Source of the DNA: Laburnicola sp. R22_1
Taxonomy: Eukaryota; Ascomycota; Dothideomycetes; Pleosporales; Didymosphaeriaceae
Assembly (NCBI GenBank): GCA_014281115.1
Contig: JACONQ010000006.1
Span: 2,046,001 to 2,110,000, forward strand
Direction: 5' to 3'
Length of the DNA: 64,000 nucleotides
Shown here: positions 46,417 through 55,989 of the stretch, in pieces
How positions within the stretch are numbered: the first letter of the stretch is position 1
Layout: the number at the start of each line of letters is the position of its first letter
The notes under the pieces: model-generated
Seen by the model: only the letters and a program-made list of their open reading frames with translations
Database searches by the model: none
What the model was told of the DNA's origin: nothing
Made by a program: the position numbers and the translations under genes

Positions 46417-47002
46417 ATGCCCCCAAGAAGCGTCTGCTTGAATGTTTTCACGACTAGCCTGGGCAATGGCGTAGGCAAAGAGGCGGAAGTTGGAGCGCCG
46501 GGTCTGGTGGAGAAGAAGGACGACAGCGTTGTCGAGGAAAGGGGTCGGCACGACAGTGTTCAAGAAGGTGCGTGTTGTCTGCGTACACCAATGCGCAGCC
46601 TTGTGCCACCGGATGTTGGACGGGACAATGCATTGGATATGGTTGTACTAACTTCACTCAGATTCTATGTCTACAACGACGCCATCGTTCACGCAGCCCA
46701 TCGCCACTACCTTTTCATCTTCTATCGCGTCCACTCCAACCCTGCCTGGAGCCATGGGAGGTATTACTGGTAAGCCTTCCTGATTTTTTTCCATCCAACT
46801 CCAGATTTCATCTCCCCTTTGAACCTGGCATGTGCCATCTCCACTTTCTCCTGATCCAGATGCGGATCCTTTGAAGTTACCATGGCGTTGGAGCAGCGGT
46901 GTGCGATTCAACCGCCAAGACACGCCACATCCACCTCGGCAGGGATCGCCACTCACCCCGATTCGCCGCCTTTTCGTCCCCGATGCGCATGCCACGTTCT
47001 AG
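46417..47002 (+). CDS. Small hypothetical protein, three exons
   Basis: Exons 46417-46567, 46662-46769 and 46860-47002 join in phase to 133 residues. The first intron has a good branch/acceptor (TACTAACTTCACTCAG); the second starts GTAAGC and ends CCAG. The joined protein has an acidic/Glu-Lys N-terminal part, a Ser/Thr-rich middle (MSTTTPSFTQPIATTFSSS) and a C-terminal part DPLKLPWRWSSGVRFNRQ followed by a Pro/Arg-rich end LTPIRRLFVPDAHATF. No family recognised. Agreement of three phases and the protein-like composition across junctions support it. The start is uncertain because a further 5' exon is possible. Confidence 0.55.
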
Positions 47003-47050
47003 AAACCAATTATTGACCAATCACCAGCCAACCCGTTTACCTCGACCACC

Positions 47051-47389
47051 ATGATCCCGACCACATGTTCGACATGCACTAGGCCACCGCCTTCGGGCCA
47101 CACGCTGCTTCGCTGCTCGCGCTGCAAATGCACCTACTACTGCTCCCGGACGTGTCAGAAACAAGCGTGGAAGAGCCACAAGGCGGAATGCGATCCTGTC
47201 TCTGCCCCGAGTCCGTTTTCCGTGCTGGATACGCCGGATGTCTCCGTCCCGGGTTCGCCTGCTCACGCCACGGCTGATGATGAATTCAATTTGGTCGCGC
47301 CAATTACCCGCGATGTGGTCGGTCGGTGTGACGCGATGAGCGAATCGGTATCTACCGCGTCCATCACTGCTCCCGGAAATGTCGCGTAG
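47051..47389 (+). CDS. MYND zinc-finger protein
   Basis: A single exon of 112 residues. Residues 6-47 are a complete MYND finger: CSTC, then CSRC about ten residues later, YYCSRTCQKQAW, then H-x3-C (HKAEC). Together these give the eight Cys/His ligands of the fold. MYND fingers bind proline-rich peptides in protein-protein contacts, often in transcriptional regulators. The remaining 65 residues are Ser/Pro/Asp-rich and disordered. A CCAAT-type element (ATTGACCAATC) precedes the ATG. The gene starts only 48 bp after the stop of the preceding small gene. Confidence 0.85.
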   Translation: MIPTTCSTCTRPPPSGHTLLRCSRCKCTYYCSRTCQKQAWKSHKAECDPVSAPSPFSVLDTPDVSVPGSPAHATADDEFNLVAPITRDVVGRCDAMSESVSTASITAPGNVA

Positions 47390-49904
47390 AAGCGTCGTTG
47401 TCTGTGTATTGCGGGTTTTTTCGCCTTGGACAAGGCGACAGCTGCACCATGAGCATATGGCTTACATGCGTTGTGGAAGCGCTTGGCTAAAGAAGCGTGC
47501 TGGAAGATAAGGCACCGGAAAGGCGCCGAAATGAGGTCATGACATGCGAAAAGAGCCCGGAAAAGAGTCGTTTTAGTGTTACGTTTGAGCATTTTAGGTG
47601 TTGGTTGGAGGCGTTTTGTTACCACTTTACCTTTTTAGACATGGAAGCATTCAGCGTGCGACTTGATATAGGGAGACGTGGGATTTTTTCGAGTGTTGCG
47701 TTCAACGAATGGCCTAGGCGCAATTCAGCCGTGTATAGTAAGCTTCTTCGTTGGCATGTTCGTCGTGTGCGCTATGTCGGTTTTGTTCTGTTCTTTTTTA
47801 TTTAGAGTTCTGGCGGGGTTGAGGAGTAGCTTGTTTTGTTTAGCTTGGTGGAATGGGTTGGATGTCGTGGACTGTATGCGCTGTATGTAGTTACCCCTCT
47901 CTCGGTCGATTCCTCTCGGTCTTACAACGGCTCGGGCGTATTACTAGTACTATTGTTGTGGATGGCGCTCTCCCCTGTTCAACACTTATCACTAGATCCG
48001 TTCCGTGGGAAAACTACACACGTACACGGCCAGCGTCCAAGCACGTGTATGCTACCCACCCATCCGCCTTCAACGCATCGTACATCTGCCCAAGTTGCCA
48101 ATAAGGGGGTGGGAAGGATGGGACGGATAGGGTGCGGAGGGCGTGGGCGTGGGCGGGGAGGAGGTGGTGAGGATGCGGATAATCGCTGCAACCGACACGA
48201 TTTTGTCGGTGGAAGGGGCCGAAATTTTTTTTTTCGGATGGTTCGGATGGGGAATTCGGTTGTTCTTTGGAGTGAGTTGGTTACTGGGATTGAGGTACGT
48301 TGTTGGGAGATGGATGATGGGCAGAGAAGAGTCTATGTGTGGAAAAAGCGGTTCGTGTTTCGAAGGCTCGTCGACGGAGAGAATGGGTAGAGTCTATATG
48401 TGAGAATAAGGATTTCAAGCGCGGGTTCTCTTTCGGAGGCTTGTTGGTGGGGTGGGTATGGATTGATGGATGTACATGTGCCTCTGGTCTGGGCGGAGGT
48501 GGAAGCGTAGGGAGGTAGGTAGTGGTGTCGCGTGTTGGCCGAGTGTTGATCACTGCCCCGGTGCTTCGTGCAGGGTGGTGTTTTTCGGTGTTGTCTGTCT
48601 GGAGGTCAACTGGTCTTTCAGTTTACGTACCTCATGAAAGGGCCGGTGCACTGCGGGTGTGTTTGGTGGTGCATGGGGATTGGGCGGGGGTGTGAGGCGG
48701 CGCACCGCTGTGGCTAGGCGTTTTTAGGACGACGGAGATTATGGGCGGATGATGGGCGGTTTGGGTACGGATTGTTCAGTGAGAAAGGATTATCGTATCT
48801 GCAATATGTCGATGGAGAAGTGGGCATCGTGTCTGCAATATGTGGAGGCGTGCCGGACAGAGGAATGAGGGTGGGAGTGAGCTAACCCGATCAGGACTAA
48901 CACCCATACCTCAGTGTAGTGATCATCCCCTCCACTCTTGCGTCTTCAACAATAACCCTCGACCGTCTAATTATCTCCATCTCATCTCCCTCCCTAATTC
49001 AGTTCAATTTTGGTGTATATTAGAAGACTGCAAGACTATGAAGATAGCGGTGTCCGATTCATCGACCCTGTTTTCGAGCGAGCTGGCCGTTGCTGTTGGT
49101 ACGACGTCCCTTCTGTTCTTCTGCTTAGTTTACTTCGGCCATACCCCAATTCTTATCTATGAATAGTCATCCTTCTGTAAATGCGTCCATGGGCGCTCTT
49201 TAAGGGTGCTCCCTGAGATCTGGGCAAGGCCTCAACCTCTTCTCCATCTGATTGTCTAGAAATAAGCCGTTCTAGATAGTTATATCGCTACTATAGCCTA
49301 GAGTGAGGCGCCGGCAGTGTTTCTAGTGCACACGTAGAATCTATAGAGAAACCAAAGATAAGAAGTTATGATAACGTCGCCTGTGATGCAATCAATGAAG
49401 AAAGGCGGCAGGCGGATTACGTGGTATGGCCTCATGCGCCTATGCGTGGCGATGGCATCACTAGCTCCTGAAACTTTTGAACGGACACAAAAGCCCCCGC
49501 TTGCCCTCGAACTTGACTGCTGGCTCCGACCACTCGCCTCAATCTCGACTCGAAGCTGTGTCAGTACCGCCCGGTCACTAGTACACCATCACCACGTCGA
49601 CTGCGCGCTTCCTTCCACCAACGCGACCTGCCTCTGCTGGCTCTACTAGAGGGTCGACACGCCATCGCCAGCCGTGCGGCGCCGGGACACGAATAATCTC
49701 GGCGAGGCTTGTCAGGGGCGAGGCATCTTGCTGAAGCTTTTGTCAATTGTTCGCATAGCCGGTCCGGCATTATGGCAGGCCGAAACTTGATGTACCTGCC
49801 AGGCGTTGGAGTCATTTCAGGTGCGTATGGGTTGCAATCGAGTACAACACAGTTGCTTATCGTTTCTAGTTCCTCACACCGGTGGTTTGCCTCCTGCCAG
49901 CAAC
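47390..49904. other. No gene recognised
   Basis: The plus strand is T/G-rich with repeated GGTTGG-type words and gives only spurious frames. A short frame near 49036-49167 with one hydrophobic stretch was seen but is unsupported. Upstream of 49905 an intron-split 5' exon of the F-box-like gene is possible. Confidence 0.4.
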
Positions 49905-51689
49905 ATGTCTGACACACAGAGGATCGACTGGCTCGACAAGGACAGAGATCTCGACGACGATATGGAACTACGCGAAGATATGGACTCCGACGACAACATG
50001 GACTCTAACAACAACATGGACTCCGACGATGACTCGGACTCAGAAGACAGCATATCTGGTCTCGGCTTGTGTGACAAGATTTTTCCTCGATGTCACGGAA
50101 TAGAATGGTTCCGAAGACAATGGGTATCCAAGGCGATGCATGGATTGCTTGTCAACCCTCGGGGACACAAGGTCCTCGGTGACGGAAAACAAACAAAGAA
50201 GATTTGTGATCTGTTTGATATCCCAAGCAACACATGCTCCATGAGTATTGCTGAACCGCCAGTGTGCGGTATATCATACCACGAGTTCCCGAACGAGATC
50301 CTCTTGAAAATATGTGAGGATGATTGCTTGAGCGCTGGCGACTTATTCAAGCTGTCTCTCATTAAGCCTTTCAACTCAGCGGCCAATGAGATACTCTACA
50401 AGAAAGTCAACCTCTGTTCTCGTAACATCCTCGAGTTTAGCCGCACAGTTCTTGCCCACCCGGGTCTAGCTCAACTAGTTCACCTCCTGAACATCGAAGA
50501 GAGCATTGAAGAGGGCGTCTACGAATGGCTCACGGCTAACGATTCGGACAATCTGCAATTCATCATCGAACGAGGCGAACAGCTTGGCCTGTGCCTCCCT
50601 TACGCCGGACATCATGCGTACAACCCAAAGAATGTGCGCCATGGTCGTATGCTGTTCGGTTGGGGAGGCGTTTGCGCTGCGATTCTCTTGAGGGCTTTGC
50701 CTGAGCTCGATCTTGTCAGCATTCCTCATGTTGTGTTCGAGCCTATTGCAGATCTCAAAACTATGCATTGGGATGTGATCTTCCCTATCAATTCCAATAC
50801 TCTTACCAACCTGAAGAAGGTCAACATTGGTGGTGGTGGCCAGGGGATTTGGAATCTAGCACCTCTATTCAAGCTTCCCTCCCTTGTCACTTTAACAGCC
50901 ATGGGCTTTAGGGGGAGTGACCGCACACAAACTGATCACCACTTCGATGACTTTGGGCCAGATCGATCATCAAGCATTACAGAGCTTGAATTCTACGGAT
51001 GCGATATCACGGCTGTCGATCTAGAATTGATCACCCGGCGCTGCCGCGCATTGAAGGGCCTAGCTTACGACTATTGCTGTGCCTCATACGGAGACAGCTA
51101 CCTCGAGAAACGTCTTCACGGTGATCTTCCTCGGCATGAAACATCCCATTGGGACTTCAACCCTATCAAGGCAGCTTTGCTCCCACATAAGAGCACTTTA
51201 CGATACCTCAGCATCGAGGAAACAAATATCATTGACAAGGTCGTAGACTGGACGCCAATTGGTAGTCTTACGGAGTTCACGAATCTGGAACGCCTGTCAG
51301 TGGAAGGCGAAGTGCTATTTGGTCCCGTGCCTCCTGACGACCCCCTTGGTCCCGACCCTGAGGATTGGGAACCTCCGGAAAAGATTCTGCCCCCCAGTCT
51401 TAAACAGCTCGACATCAGTTCCTATCCTGCTAGTCCCTTCGACGACTTCGTCGCCTTGGATCTAGCTGATCAGGCCGAAGAGCACTTACAACCCAAGCAG
51501 GACTACTTTACCGAGCTTACACATTTCTCAACTTCATGGGATGATTGGCGGTACTGGGAATATAAGCCAATGGTAGAAGAGGATTTTGCAAAGAGACATG
51601 TTGTATTCCGCACTTACCCGATTGAAGGGAAGCGATGGCGTGGAGGACTATGGAGAACTCAGGGCAGGATCTGCATGGCAGAGGACTGA
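49905..51689 (+). CDS. F-box-like domain protein
   Basis: A single exon of 594 residues from ATG 49905. Residues about 16-50 are an acidic Asp/Met/Asn/Ser repeat (DMDSDDNMDSNNNMDSDDDS) that looks like microsatellite expansion. Residues 124-170 (YHEFPNEILLKICEDDCLSA ... ANEILYKKVNL) have the F-box form: a short LPxEIL-type motif followed by helices. The rest resembles irregular leucine-rich repeats of fungal F-box proteins (LERLSVEGEVLFG, LKQLDISSY). F-box proteins link substrates to SCF ubiquitin ligases through Skp1; the substrate here is unknown. The earlier ATG at 49806 gives an unconvincing leader. Confidence 0.75.
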   Translation: MSDTQRIDWLDKDRDLDDDMELREDMDSDDNMDSNNNMDSDDDSDSEDSISGLGLCDKIFPRCHGIEWFRRQWVSKAMHGLLVNPRGHKVLGDGKQTKKICDLFDIPSNTCSMSIAEPPVCGISYHEFPNEILLKICEDDCLSAGDLFKLSLIKPFNSAANEILYKKVNLCSRNILEFSRTVLAHPGLAQLVHLLNIEESIEEGVYEWLTANDSDNLQFIIERGEQLGLCLPYAGHHAYNPKNVRHGRMLFGWGGVCAAILLRALPELDLVSIPHVVFEPIADLKTMHWDVIFPINSNTLTNLKKVNIGGGGQGIWNLAPLFKLPSLVTLTAMGFRGSDRTQTDHHFDDFGPDRSSSITELEFYGCDITAVDLELITRRCRALKGLAYDYCCASYGDSYLEKRLHGDLPRHETSHWDFNPIKAALLPHKSTLRYLSIEETNIIDKVVDWTPIGSLTEFTNLERLSVEGEVLFGPVPPDDPLGPDPEDWEPPEKILPPSLKQLDISSYPASPFDDFVALDLADQAEEHLQPKQDYFTELTHFSTSWDDWRYWEYKPMVEEDFAKRHVVFRTYPIEGKRWRGGLWRTQGRICMAED

Positions 51690-52695
51690 GTATCAAGATG
51701 TTTGCTGAGGGTTTAAGACCGGAAAGGATTGAGCTCGGTCGCTATCCAGAGTTTGACGATCTACTCACGGTGCGTTCATCACGCGTCTCGAGCAAAATTG
51801 CCAGCCTTCTCGAAACTCTGCATAATCCAGGTGCTAGACCACAACACTTGTTCGGAACTCTGTACGACTGAAGGTATGTTCCGTCTTTTCATCGGAGGGC
51901 AACGGCCTTCCTTCTTTACACAATCGCGCAAATCCTGTGAGTCTCGATCGCTCGGTTTCATCCTAACTTGGCTTTCTCCATGGAGGACAAACCATCAGCT
52001 ATATTGGCGCAGCTTTCCACTTCTGCTCGGCAGCTACCTATCGACTTGGGCGCAATACGTCACTCCATCAGTCTAGTGTCAGTGACTTGGAGTACTACAT
52101 CCCTCGTCGGGGCATAGGTAAATGGTACTTGGAAGTCAGCATTGTATTCAACGATGCTTCTTCTGTCAAATTGCTTCCCATCAATGTAGCTTACAATTCA
52201 TCACTGTTCCTTCGTCACTGCTAAGGTTTTATGTCCATCCATGCTGTAGTCAGTTTCCGTTCAGGCATTACTCTTCACGGATGCGACCTGAAAAGCGTTA
52301 TGTGTATATTAATATGCAATTCTATTGGTGACCTATGGGTTAAAGCCTTTTAGGAGTAGATGGCGAAAAGCGGACCGCGAGCGTAGTCACGTGTCCAGAA
52401 GATCAGACGATGCTTACGTCATAGTCCAGGACTCGTGTGGAGACATCGCTTCCCTTCACTAACATATCTTCAAACATATCCGAAAACTAAAAATCCAGCA
52501 ACCAAATTGCATAGAAAAATATGCAAAGTTGAAACTGGTATATACCTACACATACAACAATCTCCTTCCACTGATTGTCTGCGAGGTGAAAAAAAAAATT
52601 CGGCCCCTCTTGCAACGATTATGCGGGGTGACTCCGCGCGTACGGCCGAAAAAATCAACAGCCTCTATCAGTACAGCACTGGCAGTAAGCGCACC
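51690..52695. other. 3' flank and promoter, nothing firm
   Basis: After the F-box-like gene the sequence contains only short frames. The 52435-52695 part is in frame with the HAD gene but reads as poorly composed leader and includes an A-rich run at about 52586-52598. Confidence 0.4.
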
Positions 52696-53604
52696 ATGGC
52701 TCAGATATTTCCTCCTGTCAGGGCGTGTATTTTCGATGTGGATGGAACCCTCATCAACTCGGAAGACATTTATACCGACATCTACAACGAGATTCTCCAC
52801 GAGTACGGCAGGCCCGCCTACCCTTGGAAGATCAAAGCCACGCAGCAAAGTAGAGGTACTCCCGTATGTAAAATTTTCTTTGGGTCTTCTGCACTGCATC
52901 ACTTACTGGATCAGGGGACCCAGCGCCTACTGGATTGGGCGCAAGTGCCTCTCACCCAAGCGGAATGGAAAGCGAAAGAGAACGCGCACACGCATCTGTT
53001 CAAGAACAGTAAACTACTCCCTGGAGTTGATATACTACTCAACAATCTCAGTACTAAAGCTTCTCCGCGCATACACCTTGCACTCGCCAGCTCAGCAGGT
53101 GCAGGACGCTTCGTGCTCAAAACGTCGCATGTCCCCATAATCACGACAGCTTTCGCAGAGACACCGTTCCACGTCTTCGGAGATGACCCGGATATGTCGG
53201 AAGCCAATAAGAAGCCCGCGCCCGACATCTTTCTCCTCGCATTGAAACGGATCAACGATGCTGTGAAGAGAAGCGGAGAGAGCGAAGTCGAACCACGTGA
53301 GTGTCTGGTCTTTGAGGACTCAATAGCGGGTGTTGAAGCGGCGAGGAGAGCGGGGATGAGAGTTGTGTGGGTGCCGCATCCGGGGTTGAGGGAGGTTTGT
53401 AGAGGACGAGAGATGGATGTGCTTATGGGAAGAACGGAGGCAGACGGCAAGGTGCCCGATTTTGGAGGGGGGCTTGGCAATAGTGAGACCGAAATGGAAC
53501 CTACAAATGATGGGAGGATACTATCTGAAGACGGGTTCGCGGAGATGGGGACGAGTTTGGACGATTTTCCATATGCAGCATACGGAATCCATGTCATGGA
53601 GTGA
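52696..53604 (+). CDS. HAD-superfamily phosphatase, PUDP/HDHD1-like
   Basis: Exons 52696-52863 and 52915-53604 give 285 residues. The 51-bp intron has no stop and is a multiple of three, so unspliced RNA stays in frame; removing it restores the cap region (TQRLLDWAQVPLTQAEW). HAD motifs are complete: motif I FDVDGT at 13-18 (nucleophile D14, acid D16), motif II in LALASSAGAG (S115/S116), motif III at K156 in KKPAPD, and motif IV VFEDSIAGVEAA (E190/D191). The small helical cap between motifs I and II marks subfamily I, like pseudouridine-5'-phosphatase HDHD1 and yeast Gpp/Dog phosphatases. The true substrate is not predictable. The C-terminal 60 residues are acidic and probably disordered. Confidence 0.87.
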   Translation: MAQIFPPVRACIFDVDGTLINSEDIYTDIYNEILHEYGRPAYPWKIKATQQSRGTPVCKIFFGSSALHHLLDQGTQRLLDWAQVPLTQAEWKAKENAHTHLFKNSKLLPGVDILLNNLSTKASPRIHLALASSAGAGRFVLKTSHVPIITTAFAETPFHVFGDDPDMSEANKKPAPDIFLLALKRINDAVKRSGESEVEPRECLVFEDSIAGVEAARRAGMRVVWVPHPGLREVCRGREMDVLMGRTEADGKVPDFGGGLGNSETEMEPTNDGRILSEDGFAEMGTSLDDFPYAAYGIHVME

Positions 53605-54117
53605 ATGCGAAGCTACAAGGCTCCGTGAATGCGGCCTTGGAACCAGTGTCTTAGGCGGGTTATGTTGGTGGATTCTACCATTGTCCTTGAATGAAGACTT
53701 AGAAAATGGTGGGTATGATGGAACAAACTTATCATTGTTTGTTTGTTTGGACATTGTGAATTTACAATTCTGGCTCGGCATGCACACGGAGTGGCTGGAC
53801 GCCTTTCTTCATCCACGCTAGGCAGTAAGTAATCCCATCTTTTTCTTCACGCAATGGAGGATACGTTTGCATTCGTCTCACATCATAGGGCTCTAAACGA
53901 GCATTGTTAAGCTTCAATGGAACGCAAGATGACTATTTTCTCTACCACGAGCAGCGATAATGCATCATTGTATGCGGACTTCAGGGAAAGGTTCTTCTCA
54001 ACACACCTTATATAAGAACTCTTCTATCATACCTAAAAGATACTCTAGAGTTCAAACCCACACTCTTACTCAACTTTCAAGCACATCTACCACTTAACCA
54101 GCTGAATACTTACGGCT
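53605..54117. promoter_or_regulatory. Intergenic with TATA box before the acidic protein gene
   Basis: TATATAA at 54009-54015 lies 103 nt before the ATG at 54118 and is followed by a C/A-rich leader of fungal type. No gene is visible between the HAD phosphatase and this promoter. Confidence 0.5.
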
Positions 54118-55989
54118 ATGTCGGATACACCATCAAACCAAAAACATCCAATGGAGCCTACTCCCGTTGATTTCAACACGCAGCAGGATCCCACTACAAC
54201 CACCCAGGTCAACGCAAACGTAATTGGAACTCAAATGCAGCATCCAACGGCGACTCCGGGCCCTCAGCAAGTCGTTCCCCTGCCGGCTCAGAAGTTTGAT
54301 ACCTCCAACCCGCTCCATGCGTTCAAAGTACACGTCAAATTACAAGTAATCGACCTCATCCACAGCCTTGGACATGGCGAGGACACCATAAAGCAGATCG
54401 CGTTCTACCTGGATAACGACACCTGGGCTACATATTTCGAATCGGTGCAGCACATGCGAGCCAGCTTAGATCATTCCCCGGCATGGACAGCCGCAGACAA
54501 CAATATCTTGATGACGCTGTCAGGATTTAAACTACACGAGACAGACGTCGCTCAGATGTTGTTGCCGACTCATCTGCCGTACGAACGCCTGGAGCAATTC
54601 AAGTTGCTGACGAAGGCCCAGCCGGGCACAATGAAGATTTGGAAGTTCCCACCCCATCAATCGAGCGGCCGAGGGGGGGTATATGACCAGTCGATGGACG
54701 ACAAAGGTACAGTTGAAGAGATGGAAACCCTGCATAATCTTGTACTTGCGCGTACGGGAGCCCTTATTTCCCTCCAAAAAGCCTGTGGTTTGAAGAGCTA
54801 TGGGAATGCACGCCCGCCTCCTCTTCAGGGAACCTTTAGGGTTGCACATTCACATCTTGCTAAGCTGCGAGACTCGTTCAACGCATCAGGATGGCCGCGG
54901 TTCTTCCGACCGCTTACCAATGCCGACAGTGTTCCTCCACACCCAGATACATTGCGGCGGGAGGCTGAAGACCTTGTCAAATTTGTCAAGCAGACCGCAT
55001 ATTATGCAATAAATGCGCAAATCACACGCATCTTCTTCCCAAACGTGGAGCATGCTCAGCTCGAGCATCACACACGCGCTCCCACATGCTGGACTAACGG
55101 CGATACAATCAAGATGAAAGAGGCTCTGAGCCGTGGAGTCGACATCGGTGGAATGATGAAGATCTTCTCAGGGCGGCAAAAGCGTACCCTCGTCCGTAGG
55201 ATGGAGGGGTGCGTCGCGGAGATGGCGGCCGAAGAGACGAACCAAGCTGCTTTGTCGTCGACTATTGGAAAATGCAAGATCTCAGCATCGCAGGAGAACG
55301 AGGTCCAGGAGGCAAAGAAAGCGCATTACTCCTTCGCAGATAGCACTGTCGCGGATCTTCTGAAACTTCGACAATCCCTAGATGAAGAAATCCAGGCACG
55401 CCAGTCGATAGCGCAATGGTTTGATGCTTCACCGTCACCCATGGCCCAGTCAGGTCCCTTTACTGCTCCCAATGGCTACGAAGCTCCGATCACTGGCGCG
55501 GCAAATGCGCCCCCTAGCAACGATTTCGTTGCAGGCGCAGATGAGTTCTTGCCAGACTGGACAGAGTTTATGCAAAATACTCCCCAGGCCGAAGGCAATG
55601 GGGTTCAGAAGAACAACCAGGAAGCTCCGGTCACTAGCGCTGCAAACACGCTCTCCGAAACCCCTGTCCTTCAAGGCGCGGATGAGTTCCTTCCAGATTG
55701 GATGTGCGAGTTTACGCACAATGGTCCACGACCCGAAGACGATGGACTGTACGACCATATAGATCTTGATCCGTCATCTGCAGATGATTTTACCAATTTC
55801 TTCAATGATGATACACTGTACCAGAACAACCTATTGCATTCCGGGTTTGCCAATCCAATGGACCTGCAGTTCGGCACTGATCTCGACCAGCCGCCTGTCG
55901 ATGACGACACAGCAGGTTCAGATAAGCCGCCTGTCGATGACGATGCAGCATCTTCAGAGCAAGGTAACATAGACCCTGCGTTGTTGTGA
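54118..55989 (+). CDS. Hypothetical 623-residue protein with duplicated acidic motif
   Basis: A single exon. The N-terminal 60 residues are Gln/Thr/Pro-rich. Residues about 60-440 are mixed helical sequence with no recognised family. The acidic C-terminal part holds an internal duplication of about 45 residues, each copy containing GADEFLPDW: one starts near YEAPITGAANAP, the next near QEAPVTSAANTL. A second, shorter duplication is (D/S)(Q/D)(K/P)PPVDDD(T/A)A. The acidic, aromatic-spiked repeats (EFLPDW, DFTNFF) look like transcriptional activation segments, but no DNA-binding domain is seen. A TATA box and a typical leader precede the ATG. Confidence 0.72.
   Translation: MSDTPSNQKHPMEPTPVDFNTQQDPTTTTQVNANVIGTQMQHPTATPGPQQVVPLPAQKFDTSNPLHAFKVHVKLQVIDLIHSLGHGEDTIKQIAFYLDNDTWATYFESVQHMRASLDHSPAWTAADNNILMTLSGFKLHETDVAQMLLPTHLPYERLEQFKLLTKAQPGTMKIWKFPPHQSSGRGGVYDQSMDDKGTVEEMETLHNLVLARTGALISLQKACGLKSYGNARPPPLQGTFRVAHSHLAKLRDSFNASGWPRFFRPLTNADSVPPHPDTLRREAEDLVKFVKQTAYYAINAQITRIFFPNVEHAQLEHHTRAPTCWTNGDTIKMKEALSRGVDIGGMMKIFSGRQKRTLVRRMEGCVAEMAAEETNQAALSSTIGKCKISASQENEVQEAKKAHYSFADSTVADLLKLRQSLDEEIQARQSIAQWFDASPSPMAQSGPFTAPNGYEAPITGAANAPPSNDFVAGADEFLPDWTEFMQNTPQAEGNGVQKNNQEAPVTSAANTLSETPVLQGADEFLPDWMCEFTHNGPRPEDDGLYDHIDLDPSSADDFTNFFNDDTLYQNNLLHSGFANPMDLQFGTDLDQPPVDDDTAGSDKPPVDDDAASSEQGNIDPALL

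Noticed and set aside
46654..46995. A 113-codon minus-strand frame next to the MYND gene
   Set aside because: It is antisense to the three-exon plus-strand gene whose phases agree; composition is better on the plus strand.
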